Below are positions 16,845-24,992 of a stretch of DNA of 40,167 nt, in pieces; position 1 is the stretch's first letter; the number at the start of each line of letters is the position of its first letter. The notes beneath the pieces were generated by a model. It searched no databases and was not told the origin of the DNA. It saw only the letters and a program-made list of their open reading frames with translations. The stretch lies in assembly GCA_030426585.1 (NCBI GenBank), contig JAUHYH010000004.1, positions 1-40,167 on the forward strand, in the 5' to 3' direction. The DNA comes from Bacteriovoracia bacterium (GTDB taxonomy: Bacteria > Bdellovibrionota > Bacteriovoracia > Bacteriovoracales > Bacteriovoracaceae). The translations under genes and the position numbers were made by a program.

Positions 16845-17571
16845 CAGACAAAGAATACTCTTTTTTACAATAATCACACTTGATCTCTAGTGGAGCTTCA
16901 TTGATAAGTTCTTGTTTATTTGAAAGAGACTTAATTCTCTGAATAAATCTTTCTTTACTACAGTTACATTGAAACGAAACTTTTTTTGAGCTGAGAAACT
17001 GAAATTTATCAGCATTATCAAGATCAAAAATGTTGTTTTTAACAAACTCTTCAAGTTTTAAATCGTCATCTGATCCAGGTAGTTTATGAATTAGAAGAAA
17101 ATCATACTCATCTTTGAAAACAAAATAAGTATCCATTTGGTAAGATTGGTTAAAAATATCGTTTAAAATTTCATAAGCTTGTTTATTTTTAAAATCGATG
17201 AGGGATGTGTATGGAATATTCTCAGGTGGTGAAAACTTTGTTAGCTGACAGTTACCAGAGAGCACTTTTTTAAGATCATTAAAGTTCTCAGGAAGAATTA
17301 AAATCCGAGAATGCCCGTGTCCATTAGATTCGAGCTTAAAAGTAAATTTAGGGTCGTGACTGTCAATATATACTCCTAAGGACTCCTTATCTTTTAGAAA
17401 AACAATCAATGATTGAAGTGAAAGGATTAACTCTTTCACGAGAGGCTGTGCTTCTGCGCTAACGCCATGAGTAGCAAGCAACTCAGTTACAAATTCTTCG
17501 CCTTTAAACAGATGAATTGCGAGATTATGAATGTTATCAAGGTAAGTGTACAAGTTGTCTTTTTGTACCAT
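16825..17571 (-). CDS. hslO: Redox-regulated chaperone Hsp33
   Basis: A holdase chaperone switched on by oxidative unfolding. The C-terminal redox switch is intact: CNC (in SFQCNCSKERF) and CDYC (in EIKCDYCKKEY) supply four zinc-binding cysteines. At about 248 residues it is shorter than E. coli Hsp33 (~292); the loss appears to lie in the N-terminal substrate-binding domain and middle linker. I chose the Met at 17571 (MVQKDNLYTYL), which has GAGGG about eight bases upstream on the minus strand; the ORF-track Met at 17589 has no such site and would overlap the divergent addB ATG. Convergent 20-base overlap with pdxH. Confidence 0.92.
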   Translation of the reverse strand: MVQKDNLYTYLDNIHNLAIHLFKGEEFVTELLATHGVSAEAQPLVKELILSLQSLIVFLKDKESLGVYIDSHDPKFTFKLESNGHGHSRILILPENFNDLKKVLSGNCQLTKFSPPENIPYTSLIDFKNKQAYEILNDIFNQSYQMDTYFVFKDEYDFLLIHKLPGSDDDLKLEEFVKNNIFDLDNADKFQFLSSKKVSFQCNCSKERFIQRIKSLSNKQELINEAPLEIKCDYCKKEYSLSAKDLTD

Positions 17572-17587
17572 AAAATAGGCCCTCAGC

Positions 17588-19783
17588 ATGTTGAATTTGA
17601 TCCTATATTACCAGACCCAGAGCCTTAACCAAGCGTTTTTTTCTAATAAGGAAAACCTTATTATTGTACCGGGTCCGGTCGAGGCTGATGAAGTTCGAAA
17701 GTCAGGAGCCTATGCAGAAGTTCGTACAATTGCTGAGTTTCTAAGAAACTTGGACAAGGATATTCGACCGACTAGAAAGTCTGAGCTTTATCACTTATTG
17801 GCAACACTTTGTAAGAATGTAGATCAAGAACTAAAGATATCTGAATTCGATGAAGTTTTTAAATGGTTAACAGATATTAGAAACAATATTGGAGATGAAG
17901 AAGTTATTGAAGAAATCTTTTCTCTTTTTGATGAAAAAACGTCTAAGTTACTGTTCTATTGTTCCGAATTTATTAATAAAAGCGATTATTTTGATGAAGC
18001 AAAAATTTATAAATGTTTAATAGAAAAAGAGAGGAGTCTTGAAAGAGGTAAGATTGTTTTTACAGGATTTAAGCATCTAAGTTCGCTACAATTAGACTTC
18101 TTGGGAGCCCTGGCAAAAGTTAATAATATCTTTGTAACAGCACCTTATTTGGTCTTTCAGAAATCAGAACATAATGATTGGATTCAATGGGGAAGTTTTG
18201 ATAATCAGGAAATAATAGATTCAGAAGGAGATCACATCGGATCTGTTCTTCCTCTAGAGAAGTCTCAGCTTGCAAAATTCTTAGGAACTCAAAAAAACGA
18301 AGGCTTTATTTATTTTTCAAATCAGATAAGCCTCGATAAGTTTGCAAAATTTGGTCAATATAAATCGCAAGCTAAGTTTTCAATTGACTACTTTAGAGTT
18401 GAAAAGGACTGGCTAAGAAAAGAATTTAGACAAGTTTCTTTAACTCCAATGAAGGTTGAGAAATTTCTTGAAGTACTCACGAAAGATGTAGGAAGGTATT
18501 TTAAAAGAAAAGAGCCCAAGAGATACAAAATTCTCCTTGATTTAAAAGAGCTCATTCTTAAGACACAAGACTTAACAGATGGACTGACTCATATTGATGA
18601 TTACTACTTTAGGCTCTTCCTGAATATTATTGATTTAAATCTTCCTCGAACTTCTCTGATTTCATCAAAGGGAAGTCAATTTTTCCTAACTCCAAGGGCC
18701 TATGAATTTGGAAATTTGAAAGCAACTATCGCTTTTTTGGATTCTGACTTTTTAAACACAAGCTACAGCTTCGACACGATGCCGATTGAATTAAAAACAA
18801 GGCTTGCCCAACTTGGAGTGATTAAAAGATCGAGTGTTGAAGAAAGTTATCATATGAGTCTTGTTCAGAACTACCTCTACAATGAAGATAATGTGCTTGT
18901 TTATGAAAAAACTGATGAACATGATGAAATTTTTAAAAACTATAATCGATTTGTGGTTAATTCTCCTAGAAAAAATGAAAACAAAAACGACTATTTACAG
19001 AAAGAAATATCTGAAAAAAAACCTCCTTATTTCTCAGCTTCAAGATTACAAACTTATAAAGATTGCCCAAGGCGATATCATTTCCAATATAGAACGGATC
19101 GACTTAAAGAGGCAGTCCTTAATGATGAAGTAACCGCTTTTGAAAAAGGGAACTGGGAGCATCAAATTATTAAGGATTATTTCGAAGGAAAAGAAAAATC
19201 TGAAATTTTTGTATCTGAGCAACTTGAAATCACTCTAAGCAATAAAAATATCAAAAGAGGTGAGTTAGAAGTTGTAAAAGCCGATTCATTAAGGCGAATA
19301 GAAAATGGAATAAGCTTTGTTAAGGAATTACTTAAAAACTACCCAGGAGGAAACTTCTCATTTGAAAAAAGTATAAACTCTAGCGATTTTAGGGGAAGCA
19401 TCGATTTATTAGTAGAGAGTGGCACCATTAAACTAGTTATTGATTTTAAAAGATCGAAGGGAAGTATTCCTTCTATGACGGAAGTGAAAAGTTTCGACTC
19501 TCTACAGGTTTTAGCTTACATAAATAGGGCCAATGTAGATGAAGGTTTTATCGGTGGGTATTTCTGTCTTGATACACCTGAAGACTCTTTATTCTTTGGA
19601 ACAGAAAAAAACTTAGGGAATTATCGTTGCCAGCCTTTTACAAAAGAGCAAGTTGAGCTTTATCGCGAATCCGAAAAAGCATTATGCTCAATAATCGAAA
19701 TGGATAAAATCTTTATCCCTAAACCGAGAAAAACACAGATTTGCACCTACTGTGACTTGAGGAATTTATGTCCAAAACAATAA
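17588..19783 (+). CDS. addB: AddB-type PD-(D/E)XK nuclease with 4Fe-4S staple
   Basis: The helicase-like/nuclease subunit of an AddAB-type recombination complex that resects double-strand breaks. It has 731 residues, much shorter than Bacillus AddB (~1,160). No Walker A is visible in the N-terminal part, as expected for an inactivated helicase core. The C-terminal nuclease block starts at SASRLQTYKDCPRRYHFQY (about residue 485), followed by GSIDLLVES and LVIDFKRSKG (the D...DxK catalytic pattern), then QVLAYI. The four Fe-S cysteines are C in KDCPRR and the CTYCDLRNLC cluster at about residues 719-728. The ATG overlaps by two bases an unused Met codon of the divergent hslO frame. The 3' end overlaps addA by 16 bases. 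Confidence 0.85.
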   Translation: MLNLILYYQTQSLNQAFFSNKENLIIVPGPVEADEVRKSGAYAEVRTIAEFLRNLDKDIRPTRKSELYHLLATLCKNVDQELKISEFDEVFKWLTDIRNNIGDEEVIEEIFSLFDEKTSKLLFYCSEFINKSDYFDEAKIYKCLIEKERSLERGKIVFTGFKHLSSLQLDFLGALAKVNNIFVTAPYLVFQKSEHNDWIQWGSFDNQEIIDSEGDHIGSVLPLEKSQLAKFLGTQKNEGFIYFSNQISLDKFAKFGQYKSQAKFSIDYFRVEKDWLRKEFRQVSLTPMKVEKFLEVLTKDVGRYFKRKEPKRYKILLDLKELILKTQDLTDGLTHIDDYYFRLFLNIIDLNLPRTSLISSKGSQFFLTPRAYEFGNLKATIAFLDSDFLNTSYSFDTMPIELKTRLAQLGVIKRSSVEESYHMSLVQNYLYNEDNVLVYEKTDEHDEIFKNYNRFVVNSPRKNENKNDYLQKEISEKKPPYFSASRLQTYKDCPRRYHFQYRTDRLKEAVLNDEVTAFEKGNWEHQIIKDYFEGKEKSEIFVSEQLEITLSNKNIKRGELEVVKADSLRRIENGISFVKELLKNYPGGNFSFEKSINSSDFRGSIDLLVESGTIKLVIDFKRSKGSIPSMTEVKSFDSLQVLAYINRANVDEGFIGGYFCLDTPEDSLFFGTEKNLGNYRCQPFTKEQVELYRESEKALCSIIEMDKIFIPKPRKTQICTYCDLRNLCPKQ
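17605..17632 (-). promoter_or_regulatory. Possible hslO promoter inside the addB 5' coding region
   Basis: On the minus strand TTGGTT is followed after 16 bases by TAATAT, with TGG just before it (extended -10, TGgTAATAT). It would drive hslO with a leader of about 25 bases and lies entirely within the first codons of addB. Weak -35. Confidence 0.35.
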
Positions 19784-22764
19784 GTCACGAACAAGATTTA
19801 GCAATTAAGAGTGAAAACGGCACGGTGCTTTCTGCGGGAGCGGGAGCAGGTAAAACCTTTGTTATTATTGAGCACTTTATAGAAATAATTCATCGTTATC
19901 GAGATAAAAAAGGTTCAGAGGGAATTGAAGATTTTTTAAGTAAGATTGTTATCATTACTTTTACAAACAAAGCTGCGAGAGAATTGAAAAAAAGAGTAGA
20001 GAATAAACTTAAACTTCTTTCTCTTGAAAGTAGCTTTTGGGAAAAGGTTTATGAAAATCGTTCGGTCTGTTTTATTGGAACGATACATTCATATTGCTTT
20101 TCGTTATTAAGAGCGTCTAAGGATTTAGAGTTTTCAAGGTTTGAAATCGTTGATGATGCAATGATAAAACAAAAAATCAAGCATGAGATCATAGAATATA
20201 TTGAAATTAATCCTCGGATTCTAGAGGATTTTTCCATAAAAGAGTTACAGCATTCTTTGGAAAAAATATTTTTCACACCACGGTTAAGAGTTCTTTGGGG
20301 AAAAGATCTAAAGTCTTTTGATGAAGATTCACTTATAGTTGATTTTTTTAATCTTTACCCTGTGGATATGAACTTCAGTTATGACAACTCTAAGAAACTA
20401 AAATGGGTTGAATTCTTAAGTTCTTTTGGAATGATGATAGAGGAGTCAGATCCGAAGAAGCGCTTAAGAAATCTTAGTCATTTATTTAATGATTTAAAGC
20501 GCTTGCCAACTCCAAGTAAAAAATCAGTTGCGCCAGAAGTCTCAAAAGCTTTCTCTGAAATAAAGGATCTGAAATCAGCATTGATAGAGTTTGCAGAGTC
20601 ATTGAATCGTTTTGATAAATCGTTAGAGTTAAGAGCACAAGAGTTACAAAAGTTGTTCTTTTCAGTATCAAAATCATATTTTGAGGATGGAAAAATTTCT
20701 TTTTCTGATATTGAGTATCTGATGCTAACGAACAAAGAATCAATTGAATCTAAAATTGAAGAAATTGTTGTGGACGAGTTTCAAGACGTTTCTTATACAC
20801 AGTTTGAAATTTTTAAAAATCTTGTGAAGGGAGATTTTAAAAAAATATTTGCTGTTGGAGATAAAAAACAAGCGATATATGGGTTCAGAGGCGGAGAAGT
20901 GTCGGTCTTCGAATCGTTAGCAGAGAAGATTACTAATAATTTGAGTATGATAGATAATTATCGTTCGTTTCAAAAAGTTGTTAAATTCAACAATGATCTT
21001 TTCCAGCCTGAGTTTCCACTCGAGAAAGTTCAAAAACCTCAAATAGAAGAAATGGGAGAAGTTTGCTTTTATGATATAGAAACTTCGAATGAAGAACCGG
21101 ATCTGAAAATACTTGAAACAGAGGCCCTTTTTAGTGTTGTACTTGAGAAACTGGAAGCTGGAGTTAGTGAGTTAGCAATACTTTACCGCTTTATGCCTCC
21201 TGCTCAAGATTTAATGAGACGACTAATTGAGCATGATATTGGATTTCATTGCTCTTTAAAAATTGCAAAAAGCCGTGATCCAATGTTGTCTATTTTTACA
21301 CATTTACTAAGTTTCAAAGTAGAGAAACAGGCAATAGAAAATGCAGCATTTTTTATTCAAGGTTATTTTGATTATTTAAATATACCTGTCACGGGTTTGT
21401 TGGATGCGATTAAAGACTTTAGTTCATCTTTAAGTTTTATGGGGCTCGATATTTCTTGGATTCGCTTTCTGTCTAGGCTTGGCGTTGATTATGGCCATGT
21501 CGATCTACACCTAAATGAAATACAACAATTAGAGGGATATTACGCGGGATCACGAACAAAGATTTTATATGCTTTAAAAGAAACAGCAGACGAAAGAATT
21601 GAAATTAATGTTTCTAGTAAATTATCTCAAGCCAAAATTCACCTTATGACTGCACATTCATCAAAAGGCCTTGAATTTGAAGAAGTAATCGTTGCGAATA
21701 TTCTTACTAATAATAGAGGGCGTAGCGATCATTTAGTTTTGGGTGAAACCCCTCTGTCTTTTAGTTATAAATACGAAAATAAACGGTATCTTACTCCGCG
21801 GTTTTTACTAGAAAGAAGAGAGTCAAGTCTCAAGCAAGAAAAAGAGTCTTTAAGGCTTTTTTATGTGGCTTGCACAAGAGCAGTGAAGAAACTCTCTTTT
21901 ATAACTGGTTTAAAATTTCACGAGAAAGTGAAAGAAAAAACTTGGGGGTATTACCTTCAAAACAATCTTCCTGATTCAAAAAAATATGATGTGAAAGATT
22001 TAAAAGTTGAGAAGTTAAGTGAAATTCGACCAATAGAACTTTTTCAAGATCTTGATTTCCAGATAACTGGAAATCAAAAGTTATATAATGTGAGCATCAT
22101 GCCTGAAGTTTCTGTGGCAAGACTATCACTTTTGAAAATTTGTCCCAAAAGGTTTTTCATAGAAGAGATTATTGGACTTGATGAAAAAGATTATGTTGTA
22201 AAAGAGAATTCGGGAGCGGGAGTAGTATCATCGGCAGAAAGAGGCACAAAAGTTCACGAGGAAATTTCCAATTTCTTTTTAACGGGTAAGCTTCCCAAGG
22301 GAAAACCTTATGAATATTTTCAAAAAGTGTTTAAGGAGTATGAATCTTTTTCCATAACCTCTGAAAAAGAAATGAAATTTCAGGTTGAAGGAAAAATGAT
22401 TAGCGGAACCCCTGATCTTGTGCTTGAAAAAGGTAGCGTTTTGGAAGTATGGGATTTTAAAACCGGAGCGCAAAGCACAGATAAAAATTTAATCTATCTT
22501 ACTCAAGCTTCTCTCTATTTATATGGTTGGATACAAAATCATCAAAAGAGCTACGAAAAAATTGTTTCAAGAGTTCTATACCTAGATGAGGGGATAACTG
22601 TAGAACAAGTCTTTAAGGGCATTTCCGAATTGGAAAGTGAAATCGAGAATCTAATTTCTCGGGTATATTTTTATCAAAAAGAATATCCGGAACATCCAAG
22701 CGAATGTTCATGCAAAGTTTTTTTTCCGACAGAATCGGTTTTGTCAGATAATCAAGTATCTTGA
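19768..22764 (+). CDS. addA: AddA-type UvrD-family helicase-nuclease
   Basis: Superfamily 1A DNA helicase with a C-terminal nuclease domain, partner of the gene before it. It has 998 residues (Bacillus AddA ~1,230). Motifs in order: Q-motif ISHEQDLAI (5-13), Walker A AGAGAGKT (23-30), a TFTNKAARELKKR box (Ia), VDEFQD (motif II), DKKQAIYGFRGGE (III), TAHSSKGLEFEEV (V) and LRLFYVACTRA (VI). Near residues 880-900 GTPDLVLEKGSVLEVWDFKTG supplies the PD-(D/E)XK residues, with LTQASLYLYGW as the trailing helix. GAGGA precedes the ATG by six bases even though the start lies within addB. Together the pair should load RecA at breaks; no Chi sequence can be inferred. Confidence 0.92.
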   Translation: MSKTISHEQDLAIKSENGTVLSAGAGAGKTFVIIEHFIEIIHRYRDKKGSEGIEDFLSKIVIITFTNKAARELKKRVENKLKLLSLESSFWEKVYENRSVCFIGTIHSYCFSLLRASKDLEFSRFEIVDDAMIKQKIKHEIIEYIEINPRILEDFSIKELQHSLEKIFFTPRLRVLWGKDLKSFDEDSLIVDFFNLYPVDMNFSYDNSKKLKWVEFLSSFGMMIEESDPKKRLRNLSHLFNDLKRLPTPSKKSVAPEVSKAFSEIKDLKSALIEFAESLNRFDKSLELRAQELQKLFFSVSKSYFEDGKISFSDIEYLMLTNKESIESKIEEIVVDEFQDVSYTQFEIFKNLVKGDFKKIFAVGDKKQAIYGFRGGEVSVFESLAEKITNNLSMIDNYRSFQKVVKFNNDLFQPEFPLEKVQKPQIEEMGEVCFYDIETSNEEPDLKILETEALFSVVLEKLEAGVSELAILYRFMPPAQDLMRRLIEHDIGFHCSLKIAKSRDPMLSIFTHLLSFKVEKQAIENAAFFIQGYFDYLNIPVTGLLDAIKDFSSSLSFMGLDISWIRFLSRLGVDYGHVDLHLNEIQQLEGYYAGSRTKILYALKETADERIEINVSSKLSQAKIHLMTAHSSKGLEFEEVIVANILTNNRGRSDHLVLGETPLSFSYKYENKRYLTPRFLLERRESSLKQEKESLRLFYVACTRAVKKLSFITGLKFHEKVKEKTWGYYLQNNLPDSKKYDVKDLKVEKLSEIRPIELFQDLDFQITGNQKLYNVSIMPEVSVARLSLLKICPKRFFIEEIIGLDEKDYVVKENSGAGVVSSAERGTKVHEEISNFFLTGKLPKGKPYEYFQKVFKEYESFSITSEKEMKFQVEGKMISGTPDLVLEKGSVLEVWDFKTGAQSTDKNLIYLTQASLYLYGWIQNHQKSYEKIVSRVLYLDEGITVEQVFKGISELESEIENLISRVYFYQKEYPEHPSECSCKVFFPTESVLSDNQVS

Positions 22765-22833
22765 TCAGTTTACGGACTATGTTACTATTAACGTAGGCTA
22801 ACATACCAAAAATTAAAGAAAATGGATCTTGTT

Positions 22834-23571
22834 ATGAGAAAAATGCAAAACATCCTAGTGGCTTATTTTATTCTTATTTTTTCTATTCCTGCTTTTGCTG
22901 CGGAAGATAACACCGTAGATTTTGAGTGGTTGGATGATGATAAAGAAATTTATGTTTTACAAAATAGGAAGTTTAGAAAAGATACTCGTTTTAATCTTTC
23001 ACTATTAGGAACAATAAATTTGTCTGAATCATTTGTAGACACTATTGGTGGTGGATTAAAAGGGGCATATTTTTTCTCAGAGAACTGGGGGATTGAGATT
23101 GCTTTAGGACTTGGATCGCAATCAGAAAATAATAGCTTTAAAGGTGTTCGAGAACAAAGTGCACTTGCCTTTTATAGATCAATTACAAGTTATACCGCTG
23201 CTAGTGTTGTTTGGACTCCATTCTATGGAAAGTTTAATACTTTTAATTATATCTATTATTTAGATTGGTTTTTGAGCTTAGGTTTAGCCAATGTATCGAC
23301 TGAACATAATGGAAAAACATTTACTCTTGCAGGTGGGGCAATCGGATCAGGTCAACAAGTCCTTGAGAAAGACAGTTCTGCAGGATTAACTTGGTCGACA
23401 GGACTTTATTGGTATCTCACTAAAATGATGAGTATCAGGTTTGAGTTTACCGGATTTCATTATCAAGCAGATCGTTACACATCGGCTACGGTTAATAATG
23501 CAAACCCGGATACTAATAAAATCTGGTTTCACAATTATAATATGAGTGTTGGTTTAAATTTCATGTTCTAA
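22834..23571 (+). CDS. Outer-membrane beta-barrel protein of the Agl/Glt-like cluster
   Basis: It has 246 residues with a signal peptide (ILVAYFILIFSIPAFA), then an acidic linker (DFEWLDDDKEIYVLQNRKF) and a barrel of alternating strands ending in GLNFMF. The linker plus barrel fits the 'outer membrane beta-barrel domain' family that accompanies gliding genes in Myxococcota and Bdellovibrionota (GltA/GltB-like role; inferred from family and context). I prefer the ATG at 22834, with GGA about eight bases upstream, over 22822. It opens the nine-gene set that ends at 32788 and is 20 bases from the next gene. Confidence 0.78.
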   Translation: MRKMQNILVAYFILIFSIPAFAAEDNTVDFEWLDDDKEIYVLQNRKFRKDTRFNLSLLGTINLSESFVDTIGGGLKGAYFFSENWGIEIALGLGSQSENNSFKGVREQSALAFYRSITSYTAASVVWTPFYGKFNTFNYIYYLDWFLSLGLANVSTEHNGKTFTLAGGAIGSGQQVLEKDSSAGLTWSTGLYWYLTKMMSIRFEFTGFHYQADRYTSATVNNANPDTNKIWFHNYNMSVGLNFMF

Positions 23572-23591
23572 AAATATAAGGAAGAACACGG

Positions 23592-24992
23592 ATGTTCAGA
23601 ATTATTGGAAGTCTTTTAATTATTTTATCTTTTTCGGGAAATCTCTATGCGAGAAAAAAGCTATCTCACGATAGAGTACTCGAAATTTATCGAAAAAATA
23701 TTACTTATGCTTATGATAAAGGCTTTGATTACTCAGCAGTTGCTTGGATAAAAGAGTACCTTTATCTTTCAAATGGGATTATTCCTTCCGATATGACTCG
23801 TTATATAAATAGAGCGGTTTTAAAAGTAGGGGCGAAAAACTTTCAAGGTTTGAACTTAAAGGTTCTTAATAGAGGAAGAGGTTCCGTTTTTAGATATATT
23901 GCGGCCAAAAAACAGTTTTCTCTTGGTAAATATCAGGAAGCAAAAGCAGAATTGAAACGAATTAGTGGGAATAGTGCTTTCTACCCTTTCGCTCTCAATT
24001 ATCTTGCGGTCATTAATTATTTAGAGAAACAATATTCTCGATCTTTGGAGTATTTCAATACTTGCATTGCAATTTCTGATAAAGAAATGGGTAGTAAAGA
24101 TAGAGACAACTATATCTATAAGCAGTACAAAGTAAATCGAGATATTTGTATCGCTGGTAAAGCAAGAGTTTTTTATGCACAAAGAAAGCTAGATCGTGCG
24201 GATTTTCTTTATCTTGACCTTGATAAAAGTTCTATCGTTTGGCCAACTGTTTTAATTGAAGAGGCATGGAGCAGCTATTATCAACAAAACTATAATAGAA
24301 CGCTTGGTAAGCTTGTAACTTACAATGCACCTTTATTGCGATACTTCGCCAATCCTGAGATCTATGTCTTAAGAGCAATGAGTTATTTGAAACTTTGCCT
24401 CTATCCTGATGTGAACTATGTAGTTGAAGATTTTTATAAAAGATTTGAAAGCTTAGCCGGAAGAATTGAAAGAATTCTAGATAAGAATAGAAAAGGAAAA
24501 ATATATTATTACAACTTGGTGGATTCTTATCGAAGTATGAAAGATCAAGAACTAATGTATGTTATTAAAGGTATTTATAAATCTCCGAACATCAAAGCTT
24601 TTATTGATAATGTTAAGAATGCAGAAATAGAGCGAAACAGAATATATAAGATTGGTAGCGGTATAATCAAAAAGTCTCTACTCAGTAACATTAATGATTT
24701 TATCCTGACACAGAAAACAGTTATAGGGATTGCGGCGAAGGCAAAGATTCAAAAGCATGCGTTTGATCTAAGAAAAGCCTTTCAAGCGATGAGTTATATG
24801 AGACTCGAAGTCTTGGGTCGAAGAAAAGAATCTCTATACTTTGACAGAAAACTAACGGGTAAAAGAGGAGATGTTCGATATCTCGATAGAAATGATAAAC
24901 AATACTTCTGGAACTTCATTTCAGAATTTTGGTCAGATGAACTAGGTGATTATGTCTTTACACTGCCTTCGGAGTGTCCGAATGAAAAATAA
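23592..24992 (+). CDS. Periplasmic TPR-like protein, AglT/GltE type
   Basis: It has 466 residues with a signal peptide (IIGSLLIILSFSGNLYA). It is made of degenerate helix-turn-helix (TPR) repeats, clearest around residues 100-160 (KQFSLGKYQEAKAELKRI, YPFALNYLAVINYLEKQYSRSLEYF, which are about 18-25 residues and given here as the repeat core). The C-terminal signature YFWNFISEFWSDELGDY is conserved, as I recall, among myxobacterial-type gliding TPR proteins. AAGGAAG precedes the ATG. It is followed by an 11-base overlap with the next TPR gene. A role as a scaffold in a trans-envelope motility complex is inferred. Confidence 0.75.
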   Translation: MFRIIGSLLIILSFSGNLYARKKLSHDRVLEIYRKNITYAYDKGFDYSAVAWIKEYLYLSNGIIPSDMTRYINRAVLKVGAKNFQGLNLKVLNRGRGSVFRYIAAKKQFSLGKYQEAKAELKRISGNSAFYPFALNYLAVINYLEKQYSRSLEYFNTCIAISDKEMGSKDRDNYIYKQYKVNRDICIAGKARVFYAQRKLDRADFLYLDLDKSSIVWPTVLIEEAWSSYYQQNYNRTLGKLVTYNAPLLRYFANPEIYVLRAMSYLKLCLYPDVNYVVEDFYKRFESLAGRIERILDKNRKGKIYYYNLVDSYRSMKDQELMYVIKGIYKSPNIKAFIDNVKNAEIERNRIYKIGSGIIKKSLLSNINDFILTQKTVIGIAAKAKIQKHAFDLRKAFQAMSYMRLEVLGRRKESLYFDRKLTGKRGDVRYLDRNDKQYFWNFISEFWSDELGDYVFTLPSECPNEK

